This document shows, in pieces, positions 8,997 through 19,217 of a stretch of DNA of 64,000 nt. Numbering within the stretch: the stretch's first letter is position 1; every line of letters begins with the position of its first letter. Where the stretch lies: assembly GCA_029245865.1 (NCBI GenBank), contig JAQWOM010000034.1, positions 1 through 64,000 on the forward strand, in the 5' to 3' direction. Origin of the DNA: Planctomycetota bacterium. GTDB taxonomy: Bacteria > Planctomycetota > B15-G4. The notes beneath the pieces are model-generated. The model saw only the letters and a list, made by a program, of their open reading frames with translations, made no database searches and was not told where the DNA came from. The translations under genes were made by a program, and so were the position numbers.

Positions 8997-10223
8997 ATGA
9001 ATGTTCAGCAGGTCCTTCAGCGGCAATGTGTTCAATCCCTCTCCCTCTTCGCGGCTCTGGCCGCGTTTCATGGCCCCGTGAGTGGACAGTCGCCTGTCTC
9101 ACAGATCGATGTGATCGTCAGCACTACGTCCGAGACTCAGGTGGGCGGAGAGACTGTCCGTGACGAGGATATTTTGTGTCGACCCGCAGGCATGCTCCCC
9201 TATGTCAGTTTTCCGGCTGAGACGAGTGCAGCACTTGTAGGCCAAGTCGGGTCGTCCAACACGCATCACATCTTCGGTGACATCGATGCAGTTCACGATG
9301 CTGGTGAGGCGCTGGCACCACACGACCTCTACCTTTCGCTGCTCAGTAACGAGGCAGGCTTTCTTGATGGCGATGTGCTTCGTGGCGGTTCCGAAGGGTT
9401 CGAAGTGTTTCTGGCAGAGCAAGATTTCATTGCTGCGTGCGGGCTCGTTGACGGCAATGCAGACATTGACGCTTTTCACATCGATCCGGATGGCCGGGTG
9501 TTCTTTTCTTTTGCCGAGAACGAAGCCTCTTCGTTTCTTGGCGGAGACACGCCACTCGTGATTGCCGACGGTGCCATCTTGCTCTGGATGCCATTCGTGG
9601 GCAGTGCAGACATTCTCTTCAGAGAATCGGAAGTCGATAGTTTCGTCGGCACGGCTTTGGGAAGTGCGGTGAGTGTCGGAGACGTCAAGGGGCTCTCACG
9701 AGACCCCATCGGACAAGATCTGTTGTTCACGGTGCAGAGTCCTACGGAACACGACGCTTCGGTTTTTTCGACATCCAACGGGGGGATGGTTGTGCCCGGC
9801 CTGGACGAGGATTCGTGGGCATTCTCGAGTTCCACAGAGTTCGATGCGTTGTCGGTGGTGTCGCGAACATGGCCTGCTCTGGGGACGAGCAACTCTCTGC
9901 CTCAGAACGGAGTGTCCGAATTTCTGACGATCCGCGGTGGTGAGCCGGATGCGGCCTATTTCGTCATGATTGCACTGGCCTTGGGAGACCCACAGATCCC
10001 GACCGGTGGTTGGGGAGGCCTTGTGTTGGCGAATGACGCTCTGTTTGCTGTCTCACTCGAACTCGCCCTTGAGCGGACGATTGTCACGAACGGCCTGGGC
10101 GAGGCCAATCTGGGCTTTGTAATCCCTGCTGGAGCCATCGCGGTGGATCTGTTTGTACAGGCTGTGGCGATTTCGCCTCCGTATGTAGGGACGAACCCCA
10201 TTGTGGTCGAAGTGGGCCAATGA
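8997..10223 (+). CDS. Exported protein of unknown function
   Basis: 408 residues from the ATG at 8997, with GGAG six bases upstream; a GTG at 8982 is less likely. Residues 1-36 form a signal peptide with a hydrophobic SLSLFAALAAF core and a likely cleavage after VSG-Q or just beyond. The body is acidic and beta-rich with loosely repeated units such as DAFHIDPDGRVFFSF and VKGLSRDPIGQDLLF, suggesting a propeller or beta-sandwich. The last 100 or so residues (GDPQIPTGGWGGLVL to FVIPAGAIAVDLFVQAV) resemble the C-terminal module of the FG-GAP protein at 28995. No enzyme motif. Likely periplasmic or surface. Confidence 0.7.
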   Translation: MNVQQVLQRQCVQSLSLFAALAAFHGPVSGQSPVSQIDVIVSTTSETQVGGETVRDEDILCRPAGMLPYVSFPAETSAALVGQVGSSNTHHIFGDIDAVHDAGEALAPHDLYLSLLSNEAGFLDGDVLRGGSEGFEVFLAEQDFIAACGLVDGNADIDAFHIDPDGRVFFSFAENEASSFLGGDTPLVIADGAILLWMPFVGSADILFRESEVDSFVGTALGSAVSVGDVKGLSRDPIGQDLLFTVQSPTEHDASVFSTSNGGMVVPGLDEDSWAFSSSTEFDALSVVSRTWPALGTSNSLPQNGVSEFLTIRGGEPDAAYFVMIALALGDPQIPTGGWGGLVLANDALFAVSLELALERTIVTNGLGEANLGFVIPAGAIAVDLFVQAVAISPPYVGTNPIVVEVGQ

Positions 10224-10379
10224 TCTTCTTGATGCAGGAGGGATGGCCGGGCAAAGGCTTGCAGCGGCGCTGAAGAGGTGAGCAGGTAGCGCGCTTTCGA
10301 CTCGAGCGATAAGATGTGCCAATCGAACAGCGCTGAGTCGTTGCTCGTCCACTCTTCCCCGTCGGGCGTCGGATCGGAC

Positions 10380-10646
10380 ATGAGCCATAACAGACTGATC
10401 CACTGCACCTTTCCGAAGGATCTGATTCACGAGCCGTTGCTCTACAACCTCGGCTGTGACTTTGGTGTGGTGCCGAATATCCGTGGTGCGACCATTAGCG
10501 ATGACCTCGGTCTGGTCTACTTGGACCTCGAGGGCAATGAGGCGGAGGTCCAGAAGGCTGTTGAATACCTGAAAGAACGCGGCGTTGCCGTGGAGGAAGT
10601 GACGGAAAGCTCCGCAGGTGAGATTCCGCCGCCGGCTACTGCCTGA
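10380..10646 (+). CDS. Stand-alone NIL domain protein
   Basis: 88 residues from ATG 10380. The sequence follows the NIL domain (ferredoxin-like, PF09383): RLIHCTFPKDLIHEPLLYNL, FGVVPNIRGATISDDLGLVYLDLEG, then AVEYLKERGVAVEEV. NIL domains are normally C-terminal to methionine ABC ATPases (MetN), where they bind methionine and inhibit transport, or accompany 4Fe-4S domains. Here the domain is alone, with only a short charged tail. No transporter is adjacent; it converges on the zinc-ribbon gene with a 7-base gap. A ligand-binding or regulatory partner role is inferred. Confidence 0.8.
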   Translation: MSHNRLIHCTFPKDLIHEPLLYNLGCDFGVVPNIRGATISDDLGLVYLDLEGNEAEVQKAVEYLKERGVAVEEVTESSAGEIPPPATA

Positions 10647-10653
10647 AGAGCGC

Positions 10654-11793
10654 TCAGCCTTCTTTAGGACGTACTGCTCTCTCAATCAGGATCCGGTAGT
10701 CATCGAGCTTGGCCTGGTCTTGACCCGCCATGCGCTGGTTGACCCACCAGTCGCGCCAACTGTTGAGCACCATGACACGGAGATTTTGGACCTTTGTGTC
10801 CATGCGGGTGGTGTCCGCCGGATAAGAGAAGGTGGGTATGTATCCGACGCTTTGCTGCCAGTCACTGACCAGGTTGTACATCGCGATCACGAACACCTCG
10901 TCGCCGATGTCGACTCCATTGACAGCATTGATGTAGGCGGGGACCGAGAGCACCGGATCGAGTTCGCGAGCTTTGCCCAAGAGTGCCTTGCGTCGCCTTC
11001 CAGTGGCTCCACCGAAGTTGTCGACGTAGAGTTCCTTGATCATGGCAGTCCATTCGGCGAGATCGTCCTCCGTGGAGCCAAGTGTTGGTGGGAGATCTTC
11101 AAACGCGATCAGGGTTGGCAGCGGCTCATTGGGATCAGCCTGAGGGGCTTCTGCAACGGCGGCAGGGGCCTTGGCCTTGGCGGGGGCCTTGGCTTTTAGA
11201 GATTCCTCGGAGCTCGAGTCTGCGGTGGAGAGTGAGGCTTCTTTTGCCTTCTCACCTAGGGTCGCGTTGTTGCTCGATTCGGGTGAAGGAGCTTTCTCTG
11301 CAGCGGGTGCCGATGTCTGTGTTTCTTCGGCGGTGCTTGCGGCCTCTGCGATTTCTTTTGCGGGAGGCTTGTCGTCGCCGCTGAAGATCCACCAACCCCC
11401 ACCGGCCACGGCAATGACCACGATGGCAATCCCGACGATGAGGCCTGTCTTCGAATCAGATTCACGAGGGGCGCGTTTACTGGCCTTTCGCGAGCTCTTT
11501 CGGTCGTTGGTTTTGCGAGCGCTGCTTGCGCGTTTTGTTGAAGCCGTCCGAGAGGATGCCGCCTTCTTGGCCGGCGCCTTGCTTGCGGTTGGCGCCTTGC
11601 GCGCGGCCGGAGCTTTCTTGACGGGCGCGGTCTGCTTGGCCGGGGCAGCTGTCGGAGAGGCTTGAGTCGCCTCTGCTGCGGGAGGGATCTCGAGGACTCC
11701 GCCGCACTTCTTGCATTTCGCGCGGGTCGCAGTTGTGTTGTCAGGCACTTTGAATCGTGCGCTGCAGTCCTTGCAGGTGGCCACTCTGGGCAT
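10654..11793 (-). CDS. MJ0042-type zinc-ribbon membrane protein, unknown function
   Basis: 379 residues from the ATG at 11793. The N-terminus is a zinc ribbon with C7-x2-C10 and C27-x2-C30 (CKDC, CKKC), of the MJ0042 type. Next comes a long Ala/Lys/Ser-rich basic linker (about residues 45-115), one transmembrane helix (GLIVGIAIVVIAVAG), an acidic Ala/Glu/Ser linker, and a C-terminal globular domain of about 150 residues rich in aromatic residues (DWQQSVGYIPTF, NSWRDWWVNQRM). The zinc ribbon would be cytoplasmic and the C-terminal domain periplasmic. This architecture is common in Planctomycetota; no function is known to me. It lies 101 bases downstream of the next gene, same strand. Confidence 0.7.
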   Translation of the reverse strand: MPRVATCKDCSARFKVPDNTTATRAKCKKCGGVLEIPPAAEATQASPTAAPAKQTAPVKKAPAARKAPTASKAPAKKAASSRTASTKRASSARKTNDRKSSRKASKRAPRESDSKTGLIVGIAIVVIAVAGGGWWIFSGDDKPPAKEIAEAASTAEETQTSAPAAEKAPSPESSNNATLGEKAKEASLSTADSSSEESLKAKAPAKAKAPAAVAEAPQADPNEPLPTLIAFEDLPPTLGSTEDDLAEWTAMIKELYVDNFGGATGRRRKALLGKARELDPVLSVPAYINAVNGVDIGDEVFVIAMYNLVSDWQQSVGYIPTFSYPADTTRMDTKVQNLRVMVLNSWRDWWVNQRMAGQDQAKLDDYRILIERAVRPKEG

Positions 11794-11893
11794 GGCGAAG
11801 AATTCCGAGGGCGATCGTCTGGGGGAAGGCAGCAGGCTAGGAGCGACCGGGAAGGCGGTCAAGTGCGCGCTTTTGTGAAGCGCCTTCTGGTTG

Positions 11894-14134
11894 TCAGCGC
11901 ATGGCCTCAAGCTGCGCCAGGATCTCCTTCATGTCGAGTTCGGCCAACCGCAGCTCGAGCGCGGCCACAGCCGCAGATTCGTCCCCCTGGTAGTACTCAG
12001 CAACGCCATAGGGGTCTTGATCGGCATGGACCTCGGCCAGCGCTTCGAGCATCGCCGAGAACTGAGCGGAGTTCCAGGACAACACGCCCGCCATCAGACC
12101 CCAGACCATGACCGCCGCATCGGTGTCGCCGGCGCGATTCCCGATTCCGAGCAGCACTTCGGGAGCAGAGAACTTTCTTTTCTTGGCCGCTTTCTCGAGT
12201 AGCCGGTGTGCACGGTTGGCCCAGCCAAAGTGGTCGCCTGTTGCGACAAAACCCGTGGTGTTGAACTGGTAAACACTCTGCCGAATCTCGTTCTCCGCAA
12301 GGTGCCCGATCCCCCAGCGGATGCTTTCCGGCATTTGCCCCGCGCGTTGGGTCAAGAGACACTGTGCAAACTTGTGGACGATTTCATTGCTTGCGCGGAA
12401 TTCGTCGTCCCCTGCAGCTGCATTGCCTGCTTGGTCGTAGGTCGGTTGAAGAAACATAGGAACGTTTCGGACCATGACTCCATTGGGGTCGCGCGCAAGT
12501 CGTTCGACATCTGTTTCTGTGAGGGCGCGTTTGCGTTGCAACTCATCGAGAAGGTTGTTCCAAAAGGCGCCGTCATTCTGTGCCTGCTGGTCGAAAAGTA
12601 TGGATAGGACAGGACGGGCTGTGCGCTTCGTTAGTTGAGGGAGTCTCGGGTCCAGCAACTCCCATGCCTGGTCCATGCTCTTGGCTGCTTCGATGAGCAC
12701 CGCGTCGGGGGCACGTCCCAGGACAACGTGGTCGGGGTTTCCACTGAGGCAGACGCGTAGGTCGAGAGTGATGATGGCTTCTGCCCATGCATCCAGGACA
12801 CGTCGTACCGAAGCGGGAATCTGATCCGCCACTTCACCAGCTGTTACCTCGCGATCTCCCCACAGGATTTGAAGCGAGGCTGCCTGGTCTTTGAGCGGAG
12901 CGCGTGTGGCGCGCGGGCGGTTGATTTTCCGTATGACCACGGTGGGAGTTCTTGAGGCACCTTCTTCAGGGCTTGCCGAAGGGGTGGGCTTGGGGGGCGT
13001 GGTTGCAGGGCTGGGCCTGGATCTGGGTGGGGCGAGGGCTGCACCGGCAGCCGTTTCTCCACTGTCTTTGTCTTTGGCCTCCGAGGAGCTGGCGAGCGGG
13101 CGCTCTCGGTGTGTCGGCACCAGAGGGCTGTCTACGGGCGCCGCGACAAACGTGGCTCCATGCCGCTGTTGCCAGCGCAACCAGGTCTCAATGGCCGCCG
13201 CATTCAGTGCGTCTATCGAGCCTTCGTCCTGCTTGAAACGAGGAATGGCGACGAAAGAGGAGGTGCGCCCCGTGATCGTTTCCAGGGCGTCGATGAGCGA
13301 ACGTTGCTGGATTCTGTCAGGTGAATCCGCTTCATCGAGTTCCAGAACACGTTCAAGTAACTCGGCAACTGCTGCGCGCGGATTGCGGTGTAAAAATTCG
13401 ACCACTCGCTTTCGTTCTCGCGGATTTTGGTCGTTAAGCAACTGGTCGACAAGCTCCGTTGCTTCTTCGAGATCAAACTGGTCGAGTTCGCTTGGCCAGT
13501 GGACACGCTGATCTTTCAGGTTGGGGCGGCCTTCTGGCTGCAAGCCTTCCTCGCCAAGCGGATTGAACCCTTGTGCATAAGGGCTGCCAAAGCGCAGGTC
13601 CAGCGCCATTCCATCTGGAGTTGCCACGATGACCATGTCGAGCAGTTGACCACTGCGTGCCGACTTCACCACAACTTGAATGATACGGCGATTGGAGACA
13701 GGGCCCCAGCCGGCGTCAGGATCTTCAAGCAGGCGAATGTTGTAGAGCGTTCCACTTTCGAAGTGTCGCGGTTCAGCACCGAGCCAGAGATCGGTCGTTT
13801 CTGCACTGGCCACTACGCGGTCGAGTTCATCCATGGTCTCCCACGTCCGACGGCTTTTCCCGCGAGCGATTTCCTCGGCCATGCGAGCCGAGAAATCGGT
13901 CAGTTGGCCGAGTGTGCGGGCATCGCTTTGTCGAAGGGCCTTGATGAGTTGGCTGGCCAGGTCCCAGTCGTCTGGGGTTGGATCCTGGCTGACGAGCGGG
14001 CAGACGGTGATCAGGAGGATGGCCAGGGACCGGGCGATGCAGCTGACAGACGCTCGGGCGAGCGAAGCCAGGGTGGACGTTTCAGCCGAAGTCAGCGCCT
14101 GGCTTCGAACTCCTTGGCCTTCGGGGCGAGTCAT
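11894..14134 (-). CDS. Exported protein with degenerate gluzincin-like C-terminal domain
   Basis: 746 residues from ATG 14134 (ATG 14209 would add 25). A hydrophobic segment (CIARSLAILLITVCPLVS) acts as signal or anchor. The N-terminal half is helical, HEAT-like (VDQLLNDQNPRERKRVVEFL). A Ser/Pro/Thr-rich linker follows (about 350-420), then a C-terminal domain. There, EIVHKFAQCLL followed by PESIRWGIGHLAENE reads like HExxH...P-x-W-x-x-EGLAEY of gluzincin peptidases, but the catalytic Glu and second His are replaced by Lys and Gln (H587-K-F-A-Q). It is therefore probably inactive. It is divergent from uvrB. Function unknown. Confidence 0.65.
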   Translation of the reverse strand: MTRPEGQGVRSQALTSAETSTLASLARASVSCIARSLAILLITVCPLVSQDPTPDDWDLASQLIKALRQSDARTLGQLTDFSARMAEEIARGKSRRTWETMDELDRVVASAETTDLWLGAEPRHFESGTLYNIRLLEDPDAGWGPVSNRRIIQVVVKSARSGQLLDMVIVATPDGMALDLRFGSPYAQGFNPLGEEGLQPEGRPNLKDQRVHWPSELDQFDLEEATELVDQLLNDQNPRERKRVVEFLHRNPRAAVAELLERVLELDEADSPDRIQQRSLIDALETITGRTSSFVAIPRFKQDEGSIDALNAAAIETWLRWQQRHGATFVAAPVDSPLVPTHRERPLASSSEAKDKDSGETAAGAALAPPRSRPSPATTPPKPTPSASPEEGASRTPTVVIRKINRPRATRAPLKDQAASLQILWGDREVTAGEVADQIPASVRRVLDAWAEAIITLDLRVCLSGNPDHVVLGRAPDAVLIEAAKSMDQAWELLDPRLPQLTKRTARPVLSILFDQQAQNDGAFWNNLLDELQRKRALTETDVERLARDPNGVMVRNVPMFLQPTYDQAGNAAAGDDEFRASNEIVHKFAQCLLTQRAGQMPESIRWGIGHLAENEIRQSVYQFNTTGFVATGDHFGWANRAHRLLEKAAKKRKFSAPEVLLGIGNRAGDTDAAVMVWGLMAGVLSWNSAQFSAMLEALAEVHADQDPYGVAEYYQGDESAAVAALELRLAELDMKEILAQLEAMR

Positions 14135-14279
14135 CTCAAGGGCTTCAGGTTGTTGCACAGCCTTTGTTCCATTGTTTTGAGCGTTGCGAGGGGCACTGGG
14201 GAGGCACATTTCATCTCGGGGCTAGGACCGGACCTGGGTGCCGGTAACCTGTGGGTCCCCCGCGAGTCGATGCAGCAGC

Positions 14280-16268
14280 ATGTCCGAGAGCCAATTCTGC
14301 CTTCAAACGCATTTTGAGCCTAAAGGAGATCAGCCCAAGGCGATCGAAGCCTTGGTCTCGGGGTTCGGGGAGGGGCATCGTCGGCAGGTGCTGCGCGGTG
14401 TGACGGGATCGGGCAAGACGTTCACCATGGCTCATCTGGTCCAGCAACTCCAGCGGCCAACCCTTGTGCTGGCGCACAACAAGACATTGGCCGCTCAACT
14501 TTACGACGAGTTTCGCACCCTTTTTCCCGACAACGCTGTCGAGTATTTCGTTTCGTACTACGACTATTACCAGCCGGAAGCCTACGTCGCCCGCACGGAC
14601 ACATTTATTGAGAAGGAGGCCTTCATCAATGAGCGTATCGAACGGCTTCGAAACAGTGCGACACGCTCCCTTCTCGACCGCAGGGATGTCCTGATTGTCG
14701 CGAGTGTTAGCTGCATCTACGGCCTGGGGTCGCCGGAGTTTTACGAGGGACTTCGCGTTGAGCTTCGGCAGGGCATGTCCATCGACCGGGATGATCTTTT
14801 GCGTGAGATGGCCAACATCGGCTATCAGCGCGCGGGACTCGAGTTTCGAAACGGAACCTTTCGAGTGCGAGGGGACGTCGTAGAAATCTTTCCTGTGTAC
14901 GAAGAGGACCGTGTGGTGCGCATCGAGTTCTTTGATGATGAGATTGAGAGCCTCACCATCGTGGATCCGCTGCGAGGTGAAATCCTTGAGCAACGACAGT
15001 CGGCGGCTGTCTATCCCGCAAGTCACTACGTGACTCCGCGGGAGCGCATGACGCTGGCTGTGGAGAGTATTCGGGACGAACTGGAGCAGCATTTACCCGC
15101 CCTGCGGGGGGAAGCGCGGTTGTTGGAGGCACAGCGTCTCGAGCAACGAACGCGATTCGATCTCGAACTGTTGGAAGAGAGCGGGGTCTGCTCGGGTATC
15201 GAAAATTACAGCCGCCATCTCGATGGTCGCCAGCCAGGCGAAGCGCCGGCCACCTTGCTGAACTACTTTCCGGAAGATTTCCTGGTGATCGTGGACGAAT
15301 GCCACCAGAGCCTGCCGCAAGTGGGCGCCATGAGGCGGGGAGACTTCTCACGCAAGAGCACGTTGGTCGAACACGGCTTTCGACTGCCGTCTGCCATCGA
15401 CAATCGCCCGCTGAGCTTCGAAGAATTCGACAAGCTGCTCGACAAAGTGCTGTATGTCTCTGCAACTCCCGGGTCGTACGAGATCGAAGTGAGTGGTGGG
15501 CACATCGCAGAGCAGATCATTCGGCCGACGGGACTCGTAGACCCTCCGGTGATTGTGCGTCCCGCGCGTGGCCAGGTTGATGATCTTCAATCTGAAATCG
15601 AAGAGGTGAATGCGCGTGGCGAGCGCGTGCTGGTGACCACACTCACCAAGCGGATGGCGGAAGAGTTGGCAGATCACTACGCCTCACTCGGCATTCGTGT
15701 GAAATACATGCATAGCGATATCGACAGCATCGAGCGTGTGGAGATCATTCGCGGATTGCGACTCGGGGATTTCGATGTGCTTGTAGGTATCAACCTGCTT
15801 CGGGAAGGGCTTGACCTGCCCGAGGTCGCTCTCGTAGCTGTCTTGGATGCAGACAAGGCTGGCTTCTTACGATCTGCGACGAGCTTGATCCAGACCATGG
15901 GACGTGCCGCGCGAAATGTGAACGGCCGTGTCATCTTCTACGCCGATGGTGAAACCGACGCTATGCGTGCAGCCATCGATGAGTCGGCTCGGCGGAGGGA
16001 ACTCCAAGAGGCTCATAATGCGACTTTCAACATCACTCCGACGACCACGTCGCGCGCTGTCGACCGCTCGCTGGCCGCCGCAGAAGAAGAGTTGACTGAG
16101 CAAGCGGGCCTGAACCTTCGTGATGTCGACCCCGGCAATATTGGCAAGCACATCGCCCGAACGCGCAAGAACATGCTGGCAGCGTCCGAATCCCTTAATT
16201 TTGAGCAGGCAGCCATACTGCGAGATGAGCTGACAGCTCTCGAGCAGTTGGAGCTTCGCTACCGGTGA
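14280..16268 (+). CDS. uvrB: Excinuclease ABC subunit B
   Basis: 662 residues from ATG 14280, chosen because [22 protein letters not shown] matches the family start; upstream codons add only unconserved residues. Walker A is GVTGSGKT at residues 40-47, the DNA-binding beta-hairpin [14 protein letters not shown] follows, the helicase motif DECHQSLPQ is present, and a C-terminal UVR motif ([13 protein letters not shown]) binds UvrC. UvrB verifies damage loaded by UvrA and recruits UvrC in nucleotide excision repair. It overlaps uvrC as GTGA. Confidence 0.98.
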   Translation: MSESQFCLQTHFEPKGDQPKAIEALVSGFGEGHRRQVLRGVTGSGKTFTMAHLVQQLQRPTLVLAHNKTLAAQLYDEFRTLFPDNAVEYFVSYYDYYQPEAYVARTDTFIEKEAFINERIERLRNSATRSLLDRRDVLIVASVSCIYGLGSPEFYEGLRVELRQGMSIDRDDLLREMANIGYQRAGLEFRNGTFRVRGDVVEIFPVYEEDRVVRIEFFDDEIESLTIVDPLRGEILEQRQSAAVYPASHYVTPRERMTLAVESIRDELEQHLPALRGEARLLEAQRLEQRTRFDLELLEESGVCSGIENYSRHLDGRQPGEAPATLLNYFPEDFLVIVDECHQSLPQVGAMRRGDFSRKSTLVEHGFRLPSAIDNRPLSFEEFDKLLDKVLYVSATPGSYEIEVSGGHIAEQIIRPTGLVDPPVIVRPARGQVDDLQSEIEEVNARGERVLVTTLTKRMAEELADHYASLGIRVKYMHSDIDSIERVEIIRGLRLGDFDVLVGINLLREGLDLPEVALVAVLDADKAGFLRSATSLIQTMGRAARNVNGRVIFYADGETDAMRAAIDESARRRELQEAHNATFNITPTTTSRAVDRSLAAAEEELTEQAGLNLRDVDPGNIGKHIARTRKNMLAASESLNFEQAAILRDELTALEQLELRYR

Positions 16269-18130
16269 GCGAGACCCAGGGGGCTCGGCGCGCACGACTT
16301 CTTGAGCGGGTGAAACGCCTGCCCGATGAGCCCGGTGTCTATCTCTTTCTCGATGCTGGGAAGCATGTGGCTTATGTCGGAAAGGCGCGTCGTCTACGGA
16401 CTCGTGTGAAGAGCTATTTCTCGTCCAACAAAGATGCACGGCGTGCTGTGCGGTTCGTGTCTCGTTATGTCCATGAAATCGACTTCATCAGTACAGAGAG
16501 TGAATCAGCTGCTTTCTTGCTGGAGAGCAAGCTCGTCAAGAGGCATAAGCCGCCCTACAACGTCAAGCTGCGCGACGACAAAGACTTTCTTTACGTGTGT
16601 GTCGATCGCAGTCACGCGTTCCCTGCACTAAGCCTTGCGCGCCGTCCCCAAAAGAAATCGTCCAAGCAAGTCAGTTTTCACGGCCCCTTTGCAAATGCGA
16701 GCGCTTTGCGGCGAACCATGCGAATGCTTGGTGGCATCATCCCGCTGCGCGACTGCAGTGACCGGGAATTTGCAAGCCGGACCCGTCCGTGCCTTAAGTA
16801 CGAGATGAAGCGTTGCTGCGCACCCTGTGTGGATCTTGTGGGGCAAGACGAATACGCGGGGATGATTGCGGAGGCTGTCGGAGTCCTGGAAGGCAAGTGT
16901 GAAGGTGCCGTCGCGAGACTCGAAGAACAAATGACCGAAGCTGCTGCGGACATGCACTACGAATCCGCAGCCAGACATAGGGATGCGATTCGTTACTTGC
17001 GCGCCACTACAGCGCACCAGCAAGTAGAAAACATCGGCGTGCAAGAGGCCGATGTGGTTGGCTTGCATCGCGCGGGTGAGTTGGTCGAAGTCGTTGTACT
17101 CGCGTTTCGCCGTGGCGCCTTGGTCTCGACCGCCCACCACACGCTGGAGTCGGAGCTTCCTGACGGGGCACTGTTGGCCGGGTTTGTGCAGGAATTCTAT
17201 GGCGAGTTACGCCCGGTCCCCCGAGAGATCTTGCTGCCAGCAGAGGTGCCCGAGGCCAGCGGCCTGGCAAGTTTCATGGGTGCCTCGCGAGGCGCCGCTG
17301 TGAAGGTCGTGACGCCAAAGCGCGGGCCTCGCGCAAAGCTCGTTTCGCTTGCCCTTCGAAATGCCAAGGATGCGCTGGTCGTCGCTGTCGATCAGCGGGG
17401 GCACCAGCGACGCCTCTTGGAGGCCTTGTCGGATCGCTTGGGCTTGCCGTGCGTTCCTGAAATCATCGAGTGCTATGACATCTCCAACACCGGCCGAACG
17501 GCCGTGGTCGCTTCGCGCGTTGTTTTTCGCCATGGGGAGCCCGATCGCTCTCGTTACCGCCACTATCGGATGAAGACTGTGGACGGCCAGGACGACTACG
17601 CATCCATGAAGGAAGTTCTTTGTCGGCGCTTCAAGCGCGTGTCCACGGACCCGCTCCCGGACCTGCTTGTTGTGGACGGAGGAAAAGGGCATCTGAAAAT
17701 TGCGCTAGAGGCTGCCGCAGAAAGCGGTGTTAAGGACCTGCCGTTGGCCTCCCTCGCCAAGGGCGGTCGCCGTGGGCGAGCTGTCACCCTGGAAGACGGA
17801 GAGCAAGAGCACGTTTTTTTGCCAGGGCGGTCAGATCCTCTGGTGCTGGCCGGGAGGTCTCCCGAAGAGTATCTCCTGCAGCGACTGAGAGATGAGGCTC
17901 ATCGCTTTGCGATCGGACATCACCGAAAAGCACGCAGCAAAGAGAGCCTTTACTCGAGGCTGGATGACATTCCTGGCGTGGGCCCCGTGTTGAAGAAACG
18001 ATTGCTGCAGTCGTTCGGTGGAACTCGCGGCTTGGCGCGTGCAAGCGTAGAGCAGATTGCGAGCGTTCAGGGTGTGAGTCCCGTGCTGGCGAAAGAGATC
18101 GCGGATCACCTGGAGCGCACCCTGGAATGA
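16265..18130 (+). CDS. uvrC: Excinuclease ABC subunit C
   Basis: 621 residues, GTG start overlapping the uvrB stop. Domains in order: GIY-YIG nuclease (GVY at 24-26, YVGKA from 37) for the 3' incision; a Cys cluster around [13 protein letters not shown]; the UVR motif ([13 protein letters not shown]) that pairs with UvrB; an RNase H-like endonuclease domain ([20 protein letters not shown]) for the 5' incision; and a C-terminal helix-hairpin-helix pair ([25 protein letters not shown]). Length is normal. Having uvrB and uvrC adjacent and coupled is less common than having them dispersed. Confidence 0.98.
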   Translation: MSETQGARRARLLERVKRLPDEPGVYLFLDAGKHVAYVGKARRLRTRVKSYFSSNKDARRAVRFVSRYVHEIDFISTESESAAFLLESKLVKRHKPPYNVKLRDDKDFLYVCVDRSHAFPALSLARRPQKKSSKQVSFHGPFANASALRRTMRMLGGIIPLRDCSDREFASRTRPCLKYEMKRCCAPCVDLVGQDEYAGMIAEAVGVLEGKCEGAVARLEEQMTEAAADMHYESAARHRDAIRYLRATTAHQQVENIGVQEADVVGLHRAGELVEVVVLAFRRGALVSTAHHTLESELPDGALLAGFVQEFYGELRPVPREILLPAEVPEASGLASFMGASRGAAVKVVTPKRGPRAKLVSLALRNAKDALVVAVDQRGHQRRLLEALSDRLGLPCVPEIIECYDISNTGRTAVVASRVVFRHGEPDRSRYRHYRMKTVDGQDDYASMKEVLCRRFKRVSTDPLPDLLVVDGGKGHLKIALEAAAESGVKDLPLASLAKGGRRGRAVTLEDGEQEHVFLPGRSDPLVLAGRSPEEYLLQRLRDEAHRFAIGHHRKARSKESLYSRLDDIPGVGPVLKKRLLQSFGGTRGLARASVEQIASVQGVSPVLAKEIADHLERTLE

Positions 18131-18146
18131 CAACCGGGGGAGTCGC

Positions 18147-19079
18147 CTAGGCGCGCGGGTGAAACTTCTTGTGCACTGTTTGCAGGCGCTTTCTGTCGAC
18201 GTGGGTGTAGATCTGAGTCGTGCCGATGTCGCTGTGGCCGAGCATCTCCTGAACGGCGCGCAGGTCGGCCCCATGCTCCAGGAGATGGGTGGCAAAGGAG
18301 TGGCGGAGTACGTGCGGAGTGATCGCAGGCAGACCCTTTGACAGTGCGTATTTCTGAACGAGTCCGAAGATTCGGTTGCGGCCGAGTCGGCGACCGCTTT
18401 TTGAGAGAAAGAGCCATCGGGGGGAAGTGGCGCGTTGTGCGAGGCGGGGGCGTTCTCGCTCGAGATACGATGTGATGGCCTCTTGCGCACGGCCCCCCAG
18501 AGGGACGAGTCGATGTTTATCCCCCTTCCCCTCGCAGCGGAGTACCTGTCCCGAATCGAGCAGGCTGTCGAGGCGCAGGTCGGCAACTTCCGAGACACGT
18601 GCGCCCGTTGCATAAAGAACTTCAAGTATGGCGGTGTCTCTCAGGCCCAGAGGAGAGTCCAGTTCAGGGGCACTGAGCAGAAGGTTGACCTGCCGCGTGT
18701 CGAGCAGGCGTGGCAGATGGCGAGCTTTGCGAGGTGTGGGGAGTTCTGTGCAAGGGTTGTCCGGGCGATATCCCTCGGAGAGGGCGAACCGAAAAAAACC
18801 TCTCAGGGAGGCCAATCTGCGGGCTCGGGTGCTCTCAGCCAGATTGCGTTCTCGCTCCTGGGCAAGGAACTTCAGGATGTGGGTGCCTTCGAGTTCGGCG
18901 GGCTTCCAGCCCTTCTCGTCACAGAAGGTGGAGAAAATCTCGAGATCGCGTCGATATGCACGCAGCGTATGGGGAGACAGCCCTGCCTCGGAGGTCAGCT
19001 GGGCGAGCCAGGCCGAGATCCAGGGCCCGAAGGGCTTTGCGGTTGAATTCCGGCTTCCGGACGCTATCTTGCGGCCCAC
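18147..19079 (-). CDS. xerD: Tyrosine recombinase XerC/XerD
   Basis: 310 residues from GTG 19079, which has GGGAGG eight bases upstream. The N-terminal SAM-like core-binding domain ([17 protein letters not shown]) is followed by the catalytic domain with all residues: Arg in [10 protein letters not shown], Lys in [12 protein letters not shown]-x-x-R in [14 protein letters not shown], His in [10 protein letters not shown] and the nucleophile Tyr in IYTHV. Xer recombinases resolve chromosome dimers at dif during division. XerC and XerD cannot be separated reliably by eye; similarity looks closer to XerD. No att-like repeats or cargo suggest a mobile integrase. Converges on uvrC (16-base gap). 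Confidence 0.92.
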   Translation of the reverse strand: MGRKIASGSRNSTAKPFGPWISAWLAQLTSEAGLSPHTLRAYRRDLEIFSTFCDEKGWKPAELEGTHILKFLAQERERNLAESTRARRLASLRGFFRFALSEGYRPDNPCTELPTPRKARHLPRLLDTRQVNLLLSAPELDSPLGLRDTAILEVLYATGARVSEVADLRLDSLLDSGQVLRCEGKGDKHRLVPLGGRAQEAITSYLERERPRLAQRATSPRWLFLSKSGRRLGRNRIFGLVQKYALSKGLPAITPHVLRHSFATHLLEHGADLRAVQEMLGHSDIGTTQIYTHVDRKRLQTVHKKFHPRA

Positions 19080-19217
19080 TCTGGCCACCTCCCTCAGTCG
19101 TAATCGTCGGGCGTAGCACAGTTTAGCGAATCGCGGCTGTGGCTGACGGATCTTGGGTGTTGGTCGGTCGCGCCGACGAGCCGAGTCACCAGGGACACGC
19201 TGAAACCACAGAGAGCC

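Noticed and set aside
14211-15092. Minus-strand open frame of 293 codons
   Set aside because: Antisense to the conserved N-terminal half of uvrB.
18147-19079. Integrase of a mobile element
   Set aside because: Length and motifs fit Xer, neighbours are housekeeping genes, and no flanking direct repeats or tRNA target were seen.
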